Below, piece after piece: positions 9,736 through 19,081 of a stretch of 22,760 bases of DNA. Below the pieces are notes generated by a model. The model saw only the letters and a program-made list of their open reading frames with translations, ran no database searches and had not been told where the DNA came from. Every line of letters begins with the position of its first letter. Positions within the stretch are counted from its first letter, which is position 1. Source of the stretch: Chara braunii (Eukaryota; Streptophyta; Charophyceae; Charales; Characeae). The DNA lies in the NCBI GenBank assembly GCA_003427395.1, contig BFEA01000250.1, positions 1,146,032 to 1,168,791 on the forward strand, written 5' to 3'. The translations under genes were made by a program, and so were the position numbers.

Positions 9736-10281
9736 GGTGAAGACGGTAGGGGGAGGGGGGTTCCCAAATCTGGGGCAAAAGTTGTCACCTTTGCGTGTGC
9801 CTCTCCAATCAGGGGCTGTCCTTGCCTCCCGGAAATGTCGAACGATGGATCAAAAATGCCTCTCCACAGATCCTTTCCCAGGCAAAGTCCAGAATCAAAA
9901 ATGCGCTATGTGGGATAGGACCGCCTTTAACAGCCAGTATTGCAGTGAGACCAGCTGCTTGTGTCCCATCGGCCCACGTGAGTTGGCCTTAGTCAAGATC
10001 TGAGCAAGGGCTCTTCTCGAGGTAATCTGCTGTCTGAGATTTTTCACCGCCACGTCACTGAGATCACCCAGTAGAGCGGGGTTCCATTGGTTGGTAGCGT
10101 CTGCTTCTGTCCTAGTGCTGTTTCTTTTTTCTGCACATCTTCTGGGGATTTCTTTCCTTCTTCTTCCGTTGATTTTGTCCAATTTTATAGTAGCTCCTGA
10201 GATTGCCGAGTTCTCTCTGTGTGTCGAAATCCGGTGCATTGGCTGTTCCCTTGTTCCTCATCAGACTGCATCTCTGAGGGG
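9736..10281. other. Non-coding stretch, nothing recognised
   Basis: Only short frames with unremarkable composition. I see no gene, RNA or repeat that I can support. Confidence 0.5.
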
Positions 10282-10312
10282 GGAGGCAGGATCAATGAAT
10301 TGGGAGGGGTTC
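10282..10312 (+). repeat. Left target-site duplication of the U5 retrocopy
   Basis: Matches 10437-10467 at 30 of 31 positions (G at 10308 against A at 10463). It starts GGAGGCAGGATCAATGAATT. The copies directly bracket the U5-like insert and its A-tail. Confidence 0.85.
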
Positions 10313-10436
10313 TTTTTTTTTTTTTTCTTGTGGCCCCTCGACGGAGCGAGGGACCTGTGAAAAATTTGCGTAAGCTGCTTAGTGTGCTCACCCCACAGTA
10401 TTCTTTAGTAAAAGGCAAAAGAATAGTACGCCAATT
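10313..10436 (-). pseudogene. U5 snRNA retrocopy, 5'-truncated, with poly(A) tail
   Basis: On the minus strand, 10424-10400 forms the U5 loop I hairpin: a 7-bp stem ATTCTTT/AAAGAAT closing the 11-nt loop TGCCTTTTACT. This includes the invariant GCCUUUUAC that contacts exons in the spliceosome. Downstream come CTGTGG (like U5 CCGUGG), an Sm-site-like AAATTTTTC near 10367-10359, and a 3' terminal hairpin (10355-10332) with nine paired positions, GGTCCCTCG/CGAGGGGCC, one of them a G-U wobble. This order and spacing match U5. The 5' end begins roughly 18 nt into a normal U5, so the first strand of the basal stem is missing. The 3' end carries 14 A residues (T10313-10326 on +). With 31-bp flanking repeats, this is a LINE-type retrotransposed copy and not a functional snRNA gene. 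Confidence 0.85.
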
Positions 10437-10467
10437 GGAGGCAGGATCAATGAATTGGGAGGAGTTC
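10437..10467 (+). repeat. Right target-site duplication of the U5 retrocopy
   Basis: Partner of 10282-10312, offset by 155 bases, one mismatch. Confidence 0.85.
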
Positions 10468-10665
10468 TGGAAGTGACACTTCTTCCCTTTCCACCATTTG
10501 TTTATCCTTATCCCCTCCCTCTTCTACCGTCTTCTACCGTCTTATTGATCGGCATTTCTCTGATTCTCCAATCACCATGTTCCCATGTTCTCCCCCTCCT
10601 TGGGGTTGTACAGCGCTGACCTCTAACTGCTGCTCCTCATGAGGCTGAGAGGCAAGGACTATCTA

Positions 10666-10667
<2 letters not shown>

Positions 10668-10729
<62 letters not shown>

Positions 10730-10730
10730 T
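10668..10730 (+). repeat. (ATT)n microsatellite
   Basis: About 20 uninterrupted TTA/ATT units. Confidence 0.97.
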
Positions 10731-10994
10731 CATCTAAACATTAGTCTGTTGGTTGTGCATTTGTTATGTGCCTTCCCGCCCCACCACATTTCCTGTCTGC
10801 TGCTGCTTTGATAGAGAACTGTTTCATGGGTGCTCTTCTGGGTTTCCTTGCTGCTTAGCACTAGGACCTCCACGTCCCCTTATTAATCTTCATCGTTGTC
10901 GCCTCCCCCCGACAAGGACGAAGACAATGACAACAACGGAAGGGTACGACATCAGCGCCAGGCGCTGCTTATGGCAGCTTGGCGCATGAGATGA

Positions 10995-11297
10995 TCACAT
11001 GAGAGAGCACAACACAATTTTAGCTTTCTACAGCCAAGAGCCCCGATAGCCGACACAATAACAGCAAAAACACAGGAGCCCGGGAACAGCCTACAAGCTA
11101 GACTGCAACAGGAAAACCGGGAACCAAAGAGGGTGCAAATGGTGCAGAGTTTCCGCGACACGTGGATAGACAGCAATAACGGACTGTATACCCTGGACCA
11201 GCCACACAATCTACAGCACCGACCCTGGCTCTCCATGGAAAGCCGACGGGAGTTTCTCCCGCAGGATCACTTCACTATTGACATACAACCCGACTGA
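10995..11297 (+). other. Possible coding remnant, unidentified
   Basis: About 100 open codons between TGA 10992-10994 and TGA 11295-11297, with no ATG near the start. Part of it has protein-like composition (SFRDTWIDSNNGLYTLDQP, PWLSMESRREFLPQDHFTI). I recognise no domain and no neighbouring exon. It could be a fragment of a transposon gene or chance. Confidence 0.2.
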
Positions 11298-11370
11298 CTT
11301 CATCCTCCTGAACCCAGAACACCAGCATACCCCAAACCAGTGACCACCATACCCTCTAACCTCATCCAAC

Positions 11371-11420
11371 CCACACCCCCTCCCCCCCGTTTTTTTTTCG
11401 CCTCCCCCCTCCCCCCTCCG
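11371..11420 (+). repeat. Polypyrimidine tract
   Basis: C-runs with one T9 run. The minus strand has several G5-G7 runs close together and could form a G-quadruplex. Confidence 0.8.
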
Positions 11421-11832
11421 AACTCCCCCACCTACCCCTCTAGCCGGCCAGAGTAGGTTCTCCCAACAACCTGTCACGCGACTTACTCAGACGTAAGACC
11501 ATCACTGCAAGCGCCTCGACTCAGAGAGGGACAGCAAAACTTCAGCAAAAAGTTCAGCGGGGCTACACTAGAATTTGTGAGCGATCAGAGTTTGGGGATA
11601 ACAGGAGTGAGAGGGGGGTGGATATCCAAGGGACACAGAAGAAGGACAGGGGAAGGGAATGGCAGAGAGGGGACACATGGAATACGGGGCCCTGGGACAA
11701 AAGGGGGGTGGGGGACGGAGAGAGAGAACATCATATGATCCATAGGAGCACAAACAAAGCAATTAGCACAGCAAACAACATTGGGTCACAGCCTCCGTAT
11801 ACAGGTACCCAAACAGCAGAACACAGGAACAC

Positions 11833-11855
11833 TTTTTTTTTTTTTTTTTTTTTTN
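11833..11855 (+). repeat. T22 tract ending in an ambiguous base
   Basis: T at 11833-11854 followed by N at 11855, probably an uncertain homopolymer length. Confidence 0.9.
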
Positions 11856-12325
11856 ACACACAAACATGCACGCGTCACCTCCCTGAATACACCCGCGTCA
11901 CCCCTACATCTAACTACTGGGGCTATGGCCGCCTTCTTCCTCCTTTCTACAACCCCAGCTCTGGCGCCCTCCTCCTTCCCTCGGCGCAGGTCTCCGCCCA
12001 AGTTCGTCTCCACCCAAGTTCCACTCTCACACAAGCTACCAGCAGCGCTTCCGCAACTGCCCTATTGGACAACTGCATCTGCATGTCACTGTAGCAGCTA
12101 TAAATACTACTTTCTTCTTGTTGTTGCCTGCTTCGAAGAGGTACAGGTCACCCACGGCTTGTGGATGTTTGCTGTTCCGGAAGTCTCCGGACTTTCTTGG
12201 AATGCTGCAGCAAAGTTGGACTTTGGGACTGGGTTTTTCTGTCTGGTACCCGTAGACTTTTACCTACCTGCGAAGTTTCAGTTCCAGACCTGACCGGGCT
12301 CCGACTTTTCGACCTACAGGCCCTA
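11856..12325. other. Non-coding stretch, nothing recognised
   Basis: Short frames pass through it, but none shows a domain. Their length comes from Pro/Ser-rich low-complexity translation. Confidence 0.4.
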
Positions 12326-12430
12326 TGGGACTCCTAAGACCCTAGGACTGGGACCTACTCGGACCTAGTGGGACTGGGACCGTTGGGAACTGAACCCAAC
12401 TGGGACTCTGGGACCGGGACTGGGGACCTG
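12326..12430 (+). repeat. Degenerate GGGACY-rich stretch
   Basis: GGGACT or GGGACC recurs irregularly (for example GGGACTGGGACC). Looser copies extend back to about 12217. The spacing is uneven, so this is a low-complexity region and not a clean minisatellite. Confidence 0.6.
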
Positions 12431-12540
12431 CCCACCCATTCAAACCCTTTCAACTAAGATCGGAGCCATCACTACACCGACACGTAGTTTTAGCCTCGGC
12501 AAAAACAGGCTCGGTATGGTCGAACCACATAGCTCCAATC

Positions 12541-12578
12541 CTGTCTCTTATACACATCTAGATGTGTATAAGAGACAG
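12541..12578. other. Nextera mate-pair junction adapter (two Tn5 mosaic ends) left in the assembly
   Basis: CTGTCTCTTATACACATCT followed at once by AGATGTGTATAAGAGACAG. Each is the 19-bp hyperactive-Tn5 mosaic end, on opposite strands. The two joined head to head, 38 bp with no mismatch, is the internal junction of circularised Nextera mate-pair fragments. It is not genomic. Sequence to the left and right of it may come from places kilobases apart or be wrongly joined. Confidence 0.97.
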
Positions 12579-13741
12579 CCTCTAACCCGTGTCATAGGGG
12601 TGCCTTTTTTTTGTTAATTTAACTTTGTGGGGACGTAGAGGCCCCTTGGACCACCCCCCTCCTCCCGTTCCCGGTCCTGAGGGGGTCCTGGAAGGGCGCG
12701 AAAAGCGCGTGGCCAGTCACGGGTGCAGGGGGGTATGACCGGCCAGTCAAGTCAGCATGACCGCTCCGGGCAGTGGTCACGGGGCCGGCACTGGTTAAAG
12801 CAGACATAGGACATTGTTGCCTCCAGAAGGAGAGCTTTGAATGGCAATTGCTCCTTTTGTAGCAGCCTCGGGCATCTGACGATTAGCAGAAGTTTAGAAA
12901 AGATGCCACCTGAATAGTGTGAGCCCCCTTGGGACAGGGGCCAGGGGAGGGAGGATGATGTAGCAGGCTGTTGACTTGTCTAGAAAGGGGCTCAGAAATC
13001 ATACGTTTCGCTTTATATGAGAGACACTGGGCCTGCTCCCCATGGATATGCAATGAACCACCTTATTTAACTCCCCAAATTCAGCATGCATTCACAGACA
13101 CGTGAAAGTTCACACGAGGTCATGAGATGGAAACCGGATACCGGATCAACACGATGGAGAAACTTCAATCAATTAGCATATTATATAATTATTTAAAGAA
13201 AGAGTTCATGTAACCAGCGGCTAGAGATCCTGGGCGGCACAGCGCAACCGGGAGCGCTGCACCGCCCCTACCAGCGTTCGGCCCGCGGGAGTGGCTGGAA
13301 AGGAGCAAGCCCTGGCTTCAGGACGTGACAAGGCTGGCATGAGGAGGGTTCGGCATCGCTCGAGTGAGGAGCAGCGGCGCAACAGAGTGTGTACAAGGAG
13401 GATCGGCAACGACTGTCGAGGGAGCAGCAAGAAGAGGCTATGGTGGGGAGCTGGTATGGGGATGAAGGGGGGTGGTGGCAGACAGGAGAGTGATGCGACG
13501 TGAGAAGACGATTGCCATCGTCGGGCGAGTAGGAGGCAGAGGTGGAGGGTAAGGGTGGGGGAGGGGCTGTTGCCAAGAGGGACTGACGGCAGGAGGGAGT
13601 CACTTGCTGTAGGGAGGAAGGAGGAGTGGCCAGTTTAGAAACATCTTGAGTAGAGGAGGAGCATCTGGAAGGTTTGGGGATAGGTGTGTCTTCGAGGGGT
13701 GGATAACAGGGGAAACGATCTTACCCCTCCATTTCTTCAAA
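12579..13741. other. Non-coding stretch, nothing recognised
   Basis: GC-rich and C/G-run-rich at 12620-12790, then mixed sequence. No ORF has a recognisable domain and I see no tRNA or rRNA structure. Confidence 0.5.
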
Positions 13742-14200
13742 CTACCTAGGGCGGTTGGCAGGCTCAGCTGTTTGTGCTCGTGACGTGGCATGGACTGCCG
13801 CGATGGCGATCATGGCTACGGTCCGTTTATCTTCATCGTCCGGCTTTTCGACGGTGTAGTCGACCAATAGTCGGCCAGGTGCTTGACGGCCGATGAAGGC
13901 AAGGAGGTGAGGTTTGGAGGGGGGAGGGGTGTGTTGATGGGTAGAAGGTGATTCTCCTCTTATCTGTCCTGAAGTCTCGATTGTATGTTGGACTATACTC
14001 AATTCTAGTTGAATCTTCTTATATCCACGGATGATTTCTTTCAAGTTCGTCACGATCGAAGTAGTTCCAAATTCTTCATTTCTTATTGTTTCTCTTGTAA
14101 AACTTTGGTTGCCATATTCATCACCATAATTGCCTTGCAATAATCTTGATAAGGTCAAAAATTCGGATGAAGTGATAGTGTTGAATTCTTAGCATATTTC
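13742..14200 (-). other. Possible coding fragment of unknown identity
   Basis: On the minus strand about 150 open codons start after a TAA (near 14189-14191) and end at about 13742, with no ATG at the start of the long open part. The first half is protein-like and less GC-rich than its surroundings (RNEEFGTTSIVTNLKEIIRG, YKKIQLELSIVQHTIE). It is followed by a Pro/His-rich stretch and DYTVEKPDDEDKRTVAMIA. A further MVEEIC precedes the TAA in frame. It could be an exon or a dead transposon gene. I cannot assign a family. Confidence 0.3.
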
Positions 14201-14661
14201 TTCAACCATGATCACGTACGATTTCGAAATAACTTCGTAGCACTTTTCTTCATTGTTTTGCTAAGAGATTCTCCAACGGTGGTTTGAGGATCTGTTTCGA
14301 AAATCCTTATTGGATACCTAAACCTAAAATTCGTATGTGTCTTCCCCTTGATTCCACATGACCAGTTTGTAGTTTCGTAACCGATTTTCCTATTTTGAAA
14401 CCTGCAGTGCTGTATTATGACTTTTTGTTTTGTTTGTCGGCTGGATAGTTTTCCCTATCTGAATCCTTAGACTCATTCTTTCAACTTCCCATGATTGATG
14501 TCTAGATAGGTTGCACCCCAACAGGTGGTATAGGATGGGGGAGGGTGTCTTTTTGGGTGTCATTTTGGAGCGTGAACCTTATGATAACTGATTGGTTGTC
14601 CATGCTTTGAGTTCTGTTAACATATTGTGGTGGGGGGCTGCTGAGGTAGCCTTCATCTTGT
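14201..14661. other. Non-coding stretch, nothing recognised
   Basis: AT-richer than the flanks, with many stops in all frames. It may be an extension or intron of the minus-strand fragment at 13742-14200, but no splice signal can be defended. Confidence 0.35.
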
Positions 14662-14691
14662 GAACTATGGGGTGGAGGAGGTCGGCTCGTC
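14662..14691 (+). repeat. 30-bp direct repeat, copy 1
   Basis: Starts GAACTATGGGGTGGAGGAGG. Matches 14766-14795 at 29 of 30 positions. Confidence 0.85.
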
Positions 14692-14765
14692 ATGAGATGA
14701 AGATGAATGAGGCTACTTCGTCACGGGACCTTGTGAGCTTTGCTCCCTACTGTTCCTCCTTGAGC

Positions 14766-14795
14766 GAACTATGTGGTGGAGGAGGTCGGCTCGTC
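14766..14795 (+). repeat. 30-bp direct repeat, copy 2
   Basis: Offset 104 bases from copy 1. The 74 bases between have no A-tail or recognisable RNA. Confidence 0.85.
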
Positions 14796-15059
14796 GCTTG
14801 AGGAAGCGCGGGGAGAATTTATAGGGTTGTGTGACAGGAGTAGGGTGAGTATAGGCAGTACGAGGAGAGGGCGGGGTGGTAACCATGTGTCCTGCTGGTG
14901 AGGAGGGCTAGCCGGCGGGATGGATGACGGACAGAAAGCAGTAAGGATGGTGATTTTGCTGTTGAGAGTCCTGTTGGGACAGAAGTAGAATTGGGTGAAG
15001 GGGAGTGGTTGTCAGGTTCAACAGGCAATTCAGAATCTTGTTTGGGTTGAGTATGTCTT

Positions 15060-15870
15060 AGGAGATTTTTGTTGGGACGAGGCAGACCGGTGTTGGGGCG
15101 TGGTTGCTCCGTCCTGTAACTCGGCAGCGGGAGCTTGAGGTCTGGGAAGTTGCCAAGGATAGCAGGCAACCACCAATTTTCGACGACTGGCCGATGTTGG
15201 GGTATAGCCCTGTGATCCGGTTGGAGACTGAGGCTGGGGAAGTTGTCGAGGGAGGAAGGCACTCCATTCCGTTATAGCAACGAGAGTTGGAGCTAGGGCG
15301 AGTTGTGCTGCCCTGTAACCCGAGCTGAAAAGGGGGTTTGAGACTCGGGGAGTTAAGTCACGAGGAGAAAAAGGTGTGAGCCGGGGCTGGGTTAGCCTGT
15401 TAAAATGGGGGGTTGGAAGGATGGTCGCCAGTTTTGTCTTTTGGGAGTTGTATTTGCTTCCTGCATAGACTGAACTCAAAGCTTGTTTCCTATCCCTGAA
15501 TGTTCAAATGCTTAAAATTTCTCTAAAAAAAAAAGTCGGTTGTTCTTAAGAATGTTTTAGGACTCTAGGGACTCCTAGCAACCCATCTTAGGGGGTTTCG
15601 ATGTTGTTATACTCAGTGATCTGCGGCTGTTCGATGCCAGAACGACGCTGGCCGGTGTTGGGGTGTTGCCCTGTAACCTGCTGATGCAGGAGCGTGAGGC
15701 CTGGTTGAGAGATCTGGGGATGCTTTGGGGTGGGCATCCCAAGGGACAACCAAGGGTTGCTGCTGGGACGACACTGGTCGGAGTTGGGGCGAGTCTTGTT
15801 GCCCTGTAACCAAGCAGGGTGTGAGGCCTGGAAGAGCTCGACAGGGAGTAAGACTCTGTCGGAAAGTCTT
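15060..15870 (+). repeat. Degenerate repeat array, units of about 100-130 bp
   Basis: A block of the form CTGGCCGGTGTTGGGG, then TTGCCCTGTAACC, then GGAGCNTGAGGCCTGG recurs. The CCTGTAAC/GTGAT core is at about 15112, 15209, 15311, 15669 and 15802. Units are diverged and the gap from 15311 to 15669 is irregular. Minus-strand Pro-rich frames across it (PQHRP, PRPNTG) are a by-product of the repeat. Confidence 0.65.
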
Positions 15871-16078
15871 AGAAGGGTTTGTTAGGGATCCTGAGGGTTG
15901 TGAGCATTCGTAGGACCTCTGTGGTAGCTTTTTGCATGAGTAGTTCCTCCCCATGTTTTCTTAATCACATCATGTACTCAGACTGTTCTCAGCCGAAGCC
16001 GGGTAATGGCCCCGGTATCTCAAAAAAAAAGAAAAGAGGTTCTATTTTTGTTCTCTGTTGCTCTTGGCGGTCTTGAGA

Positions 16079-16764
16079 ATGCCTCAGGACGCAGGTGGAG
16101 CTACAGATAACAACGCAAACACCCCAGCCGCCAGCGTCCCCTGAGCCACAGCAACAACACCTGGGGCCTCTGCTCCCGGCACTCCAGGACCTGATCCACG
16201 AACAGCAGAAGGTGATACCTGTCGAGCTGGATTGACCCCCCCAGGATCATGACCCGGGACAGGACAGGGACTATTTGTCGCCCCGACCCCTACAACTGGA
16301 CTACCAGGGGGATTTGATGTTAGAAAACAACGGTGACCCATATCAGCAGCCCGACACATCTGCCCACAATCACTCGCATCTATTCGCACAGTGGCAACAA
16401 CCAAACAACCGGTACCAGATTTCCAGCTACAACACACAACGCCCTTCGATCAGATCAGGTCCACGCCCAAGCCTGGGCCCAGCAGCTGCAGGTCGAGACT
16501 CAGGCCCAACTGTGCCAACGAGACTCAGCAACTCGCCTAGGCCGATGCTCTGGCCTTGCAGCACCTCCATCAGCAGGCGGAGGCACAGGCACAAGCATAT
16601 GCCCATGCGAGCTCCTTGGCCCAGCAACAGGCCCAACTGCAGGCCCAGGTTGAGGCTCAACCCAAGCCAAAGCCCACCTACAGGCCATGGCAGTAGAACT
16701 GGTGCAACAGTGGGCGCAAGCACAGACCCAGGCCTGAGCCCACACTGGGAATCTGATCCACGAG
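16079..16764 (+). pseudogene. E2 ORF1, N-terminal low-complexity part (Pro/Thr/Ala-rich, then Gln/Ala-rich)
   Basis: ATG 16079 opens a Pro/Thr/Ala-rich frame (MPQDAGGATDNNANTPAASV) crossed by three TGA codons, at about 16142, 16247 and 16334. From about 16440 Gln/Ala-rich sequence appears in two alternating frames: HAQAWAQQLQVETQAQL, then QQAEAQAQAYAHASSLAQQQ, then LVQQWAQAQTQA before TGA at about 16735. The changes of frame mark small indels. The Gln-rich block matches in position the Q-rich linker of E1. No CCHC knuckle is visible, so the knuckle part is missing, lost or lies upstream. Confidence 0.55.
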
Positions 16765-17553
16765 ATGCAGCACCAACATGAAGACCCCCCTCTACCAAAA
16801 GATCATCAGGGGGACACAGTATTGTTCAGCGATGACCAAGGGGGAAAGGCCCTCGACAACCAGGAGGGCGAAGACGAGCAAGGTGATATTTTCCTCCACC
16901 AAGAGGAGCCCTCTCATAGATCACAGATTGAGCCGGAAATGCAAAACCAACAACAGACCACCAAAACGACACCAGAGTTAGCCCCCCAAGGGTGCCAGGC
17001 GGACCCAAAGGGAAAGAAAAAACAAACAGCAAAATTGCAGTCTACATGGACGAACAGGAAAGTGCAAAAGCAGCTAAAAGAAATGGTAGACTGGGTTTTG
17101 CTAAAAGTTCTCTCCCCTGAGTCAGTCTCACTCCATGATCGAATCCCCCCCCTCCACTGGGAGAAGATCAGGAGGTACATTCTTAGAACTCAACAGATCA
17201 GACAGGTGGTTAACAGTCATGCTTCCCCGGGAGAAGTCGACTGGAACAAGGTGGGCAAAGTGATCATCAGATCCATCAAAGAGATAATCGACAAAGTAAA
17301 GGCAGCATCACAGTTAACCCCAACAGAGCACAGCCTTATCATCCCTGTTACAAGCAACGCTGCCCATAAATTTACCTACGATGATCAGCACTGGCCCAAG
17401 GTCCTTGTCGAAGAGATAGCAACCGTGCTGCACTCGGACAACAATCAAAATGCGCTGGCTGCTCCCTGGGAAGATAACCTCCCAGCGCACTTACTCAAAT
17501 CGGTCCTGTACATAGGACAACGCACAATTACGAGCCACTTCTGGGTCTTCTGA
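16687..17553 (+). pseudogene. E2 ORF1, helical Trp domain
   Basis: In one frame from ATG 16687, crossed by TGA at about 16735, this runs to TGA 17551-17553. An acidic and Gln-rich start is followed by a basic stretch (KGKKKQTAKLQ) and then the helical domain LKEMVDWVLLKV ... DWNKVGKVIIRSIKE, at about 17074-17290. Counterparts in E1 are at 2480-2700. The Trp, hydrophobic and Lys positions are kept while most other residues differ, which argues for past selection on protein. Function unknown. Confidence 0.65.
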
Positions 17554-18060
17554 TCCTACCAATGAGAAGGGATCTGCAAGATCAGCAATGGCAGGTGGGA
17601 CTGAGGATCAAAGGGTATCTGGCAGGTTCCAGCCTTCGGTCCCACAAACAAAGCAGTAATTATGTGGGAGTGATACTAGAAGGGTGGCGAGGCACATATG
17701 GGAAACCGGAAGCTGTTAGGCTCGCCAAACTACTGATTTTAGAAAATTGTGACAAGGGAGCCAAAGGGATAGCAATCCACATTGATCACCCCTTCCCACC
17801 AGGAATTGTCCTTACAATCATTACTTTTGATTATCAACAGACAAGGCAGGCATCAGCAAAGGAGGATACAACATTGATCTGGTTCTCGCACACCTAGCTG
17901 GCGGACCTATCTTCCACCAGGATCAAATCCAACTTCGCTTGGCCCATACCCCACATTTTGACATTCATGCAGGCGCTGTTGGAAAATTCCCTCTTGGAAG
18001 CGACAAATACATGGGATGATACACCTTTTGTCACAAAGGTGTAGATGGGTAACTACGCTC
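17553..18060 (+). pseudogene. E2 ORF1, C-terminal beta-rich domain
   Basis: A frameshift near 17540-17555 moves coding to the frame holding LLILPMRRDLQDQQWQVGL. That frame then reads NYVGVILEGWRG and IVLTIITFDYQQTRQ, to TAG 17895-17897. Coding resemblance goes on in the same frame after that stop (to TAG near 18042). The first motif aligns with E1 ILPVRFKEGTWEVGL, and both sit just before the endonuclease. Family not recognised. Confidence 0.55.
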
Positions 18061-18094
18061 ACAATAGCTACACAAGCCGCAATAACTGTTCCAT

Positions 18095-19081
18095 ATGGAA
18101 AATCACCATTCACCAATGACTTGCATGACCCAACCAAGGGAGCACCTACACAGCCCGCCACCTCTACAGTTGCAGATCAATCTGGATCAACCTCCCACCC
18201 CCCCGTTCAACCCGCCCCCCAACCCCCCACCGTCGGTGGTACCGCCGCCCATTCGCAAGGCCCCCCCTTGGGCCAAGAAGTTAGCAGAAGCGGACCTTCA
18301 CATCCGATCATTGAATGTGAATGGCTTGCTGTCAGCCAACCAACAAAAACGCTCTACCATATGGGATGAAATCAGAGACCACGACTCCACATCATGGCCC
18401 GACGCGGTATGCGTGCAAGAAACTCACCTAGCACATACTCCTAACCATGAGGCCAAAAGACAACAGATTTGGCCGCACACAGCGTACTCCGCGCCAGGCA
18501 CAGCCAGAGCATCAGCTGGAGTAGCCATTTGGCCCCCACCATCATCGAGGTTGAAGCCACTCCGCTTTGACTATGACCGACTTGAAGGGCGATGGGTATA
18601 TTTGACAGCAACTCTAGGGGAGGAAACGGTATGTACAGTGAGCGTCTATGGGCCGAATGACGTGAATGAAAGAGTGAACTTCCTACGGAGCTTGTACCAG
18701 ATCCTGCCGACGGAGATCCCGTTGATAATCGCGAGAGATTTCAATATAACCCCGGACCCGCAACTAGATAGACGATCTACTGCGCAACCCGGGGGAGGGG
18801 AAATGACACATGACATCTTCCTCCGTAACCAATTCATAGAGGATCTCCAACTACGAGACAACTATAGGCAGATTCACCCCACTAAAAGAGCCTACACTTG
18901 CTTGAGATCTAGGGGTGAGGCGGGCCTATCTAACTCCCGCATTGACTACTTTCTAGTTTCCCAAGTTCTCACAAGCCTAGTGACAATAGCGGAAATCCAA
19001 GCCATAAGTCCATGTAGGTCATTTGACCACCGGGTCATTGTCCTGGCCTTTCCTTTCACCAACACCTATCAAGAGGTTTGA
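18095..19081 (+). CDS. E2 ORF2 N-terminus: APE-type endonuclease, open but with an altered GDFN motif
   Basis: The frame is open for 328 codons from ATG 18095 to TGA 19079-19081, the least damaged domain in the window. A Pro-rich lead (about residues 25-60) precedes IRSLNVNGL, CVQETHL, GRWVYL, VYGPNDV, SRIDYFL and SFDHRV, the full set of endonuclease motifs. The GDFN motif reads RDFN: the codon AGA (near 18735) replaces Gly with Arg, which is expected to harm activity. E1 keeps GDFN. It overlaps the ORF1 remnants in another frame, and its true start could be the ATG at 18095 or upstream. It is part of a dead element, since the RT that follows is broken. Confidence 0.85.
   Translation: MENHHSPMTCMTQPREHLHSPPPLQLQINLDQPPTPPFNPPPNPPPSVVPPPIRKAPPWAKKLAEADLHIRSLNVNGLLSANQQKRSTIWDEIRDHDSTSWPDAVCVQETHLAHTPNHEAKRQQIWPHTAYSAPGTARASAGVAIWPPPSSRLKPLRFDYDRLEGRWVYLTATLGEETVCTVSVYGPNDVNERVNFLRSLYQILPTEIPLIIARDFNITPDPQLDRRSTAQPGGGEMTHDIFLRNQFIEDLQLRDNYRQIHPTKRAYTCLRSRGEAGLSNSRIDYFLVSQVLTSLVTIAEIQAISPCRSFDHRVIVLAFPFTNTYQEV

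Noticed and set aside
10400-10424. U5-like hairpin as a working U5 gene
   Set aside because: The 5' end is missing, an A-tail and flanking duplication are present, and the Sm site is altered. It is a retrocopy.
11618-12293. Two overlapping plus-strand ORFs of 158 and 170 codons
   Set aside because: Both run through the T22 homopolymer with an N and are low in complexity. No coding evidence.
12541-12578. Perfect 38-bp inverted repeat as a natural hairpin, terminator or transposon end
   Set aside because: It is base for base the Tn5 mosaic end in both orientations, so an adapter is the simpler reading.
14819-15479. Minus-strand Pro-rich proteins of about 147-149 residues
   Set aside because: They follow the degenerate DNA repeat in several frames at once and show no domain.
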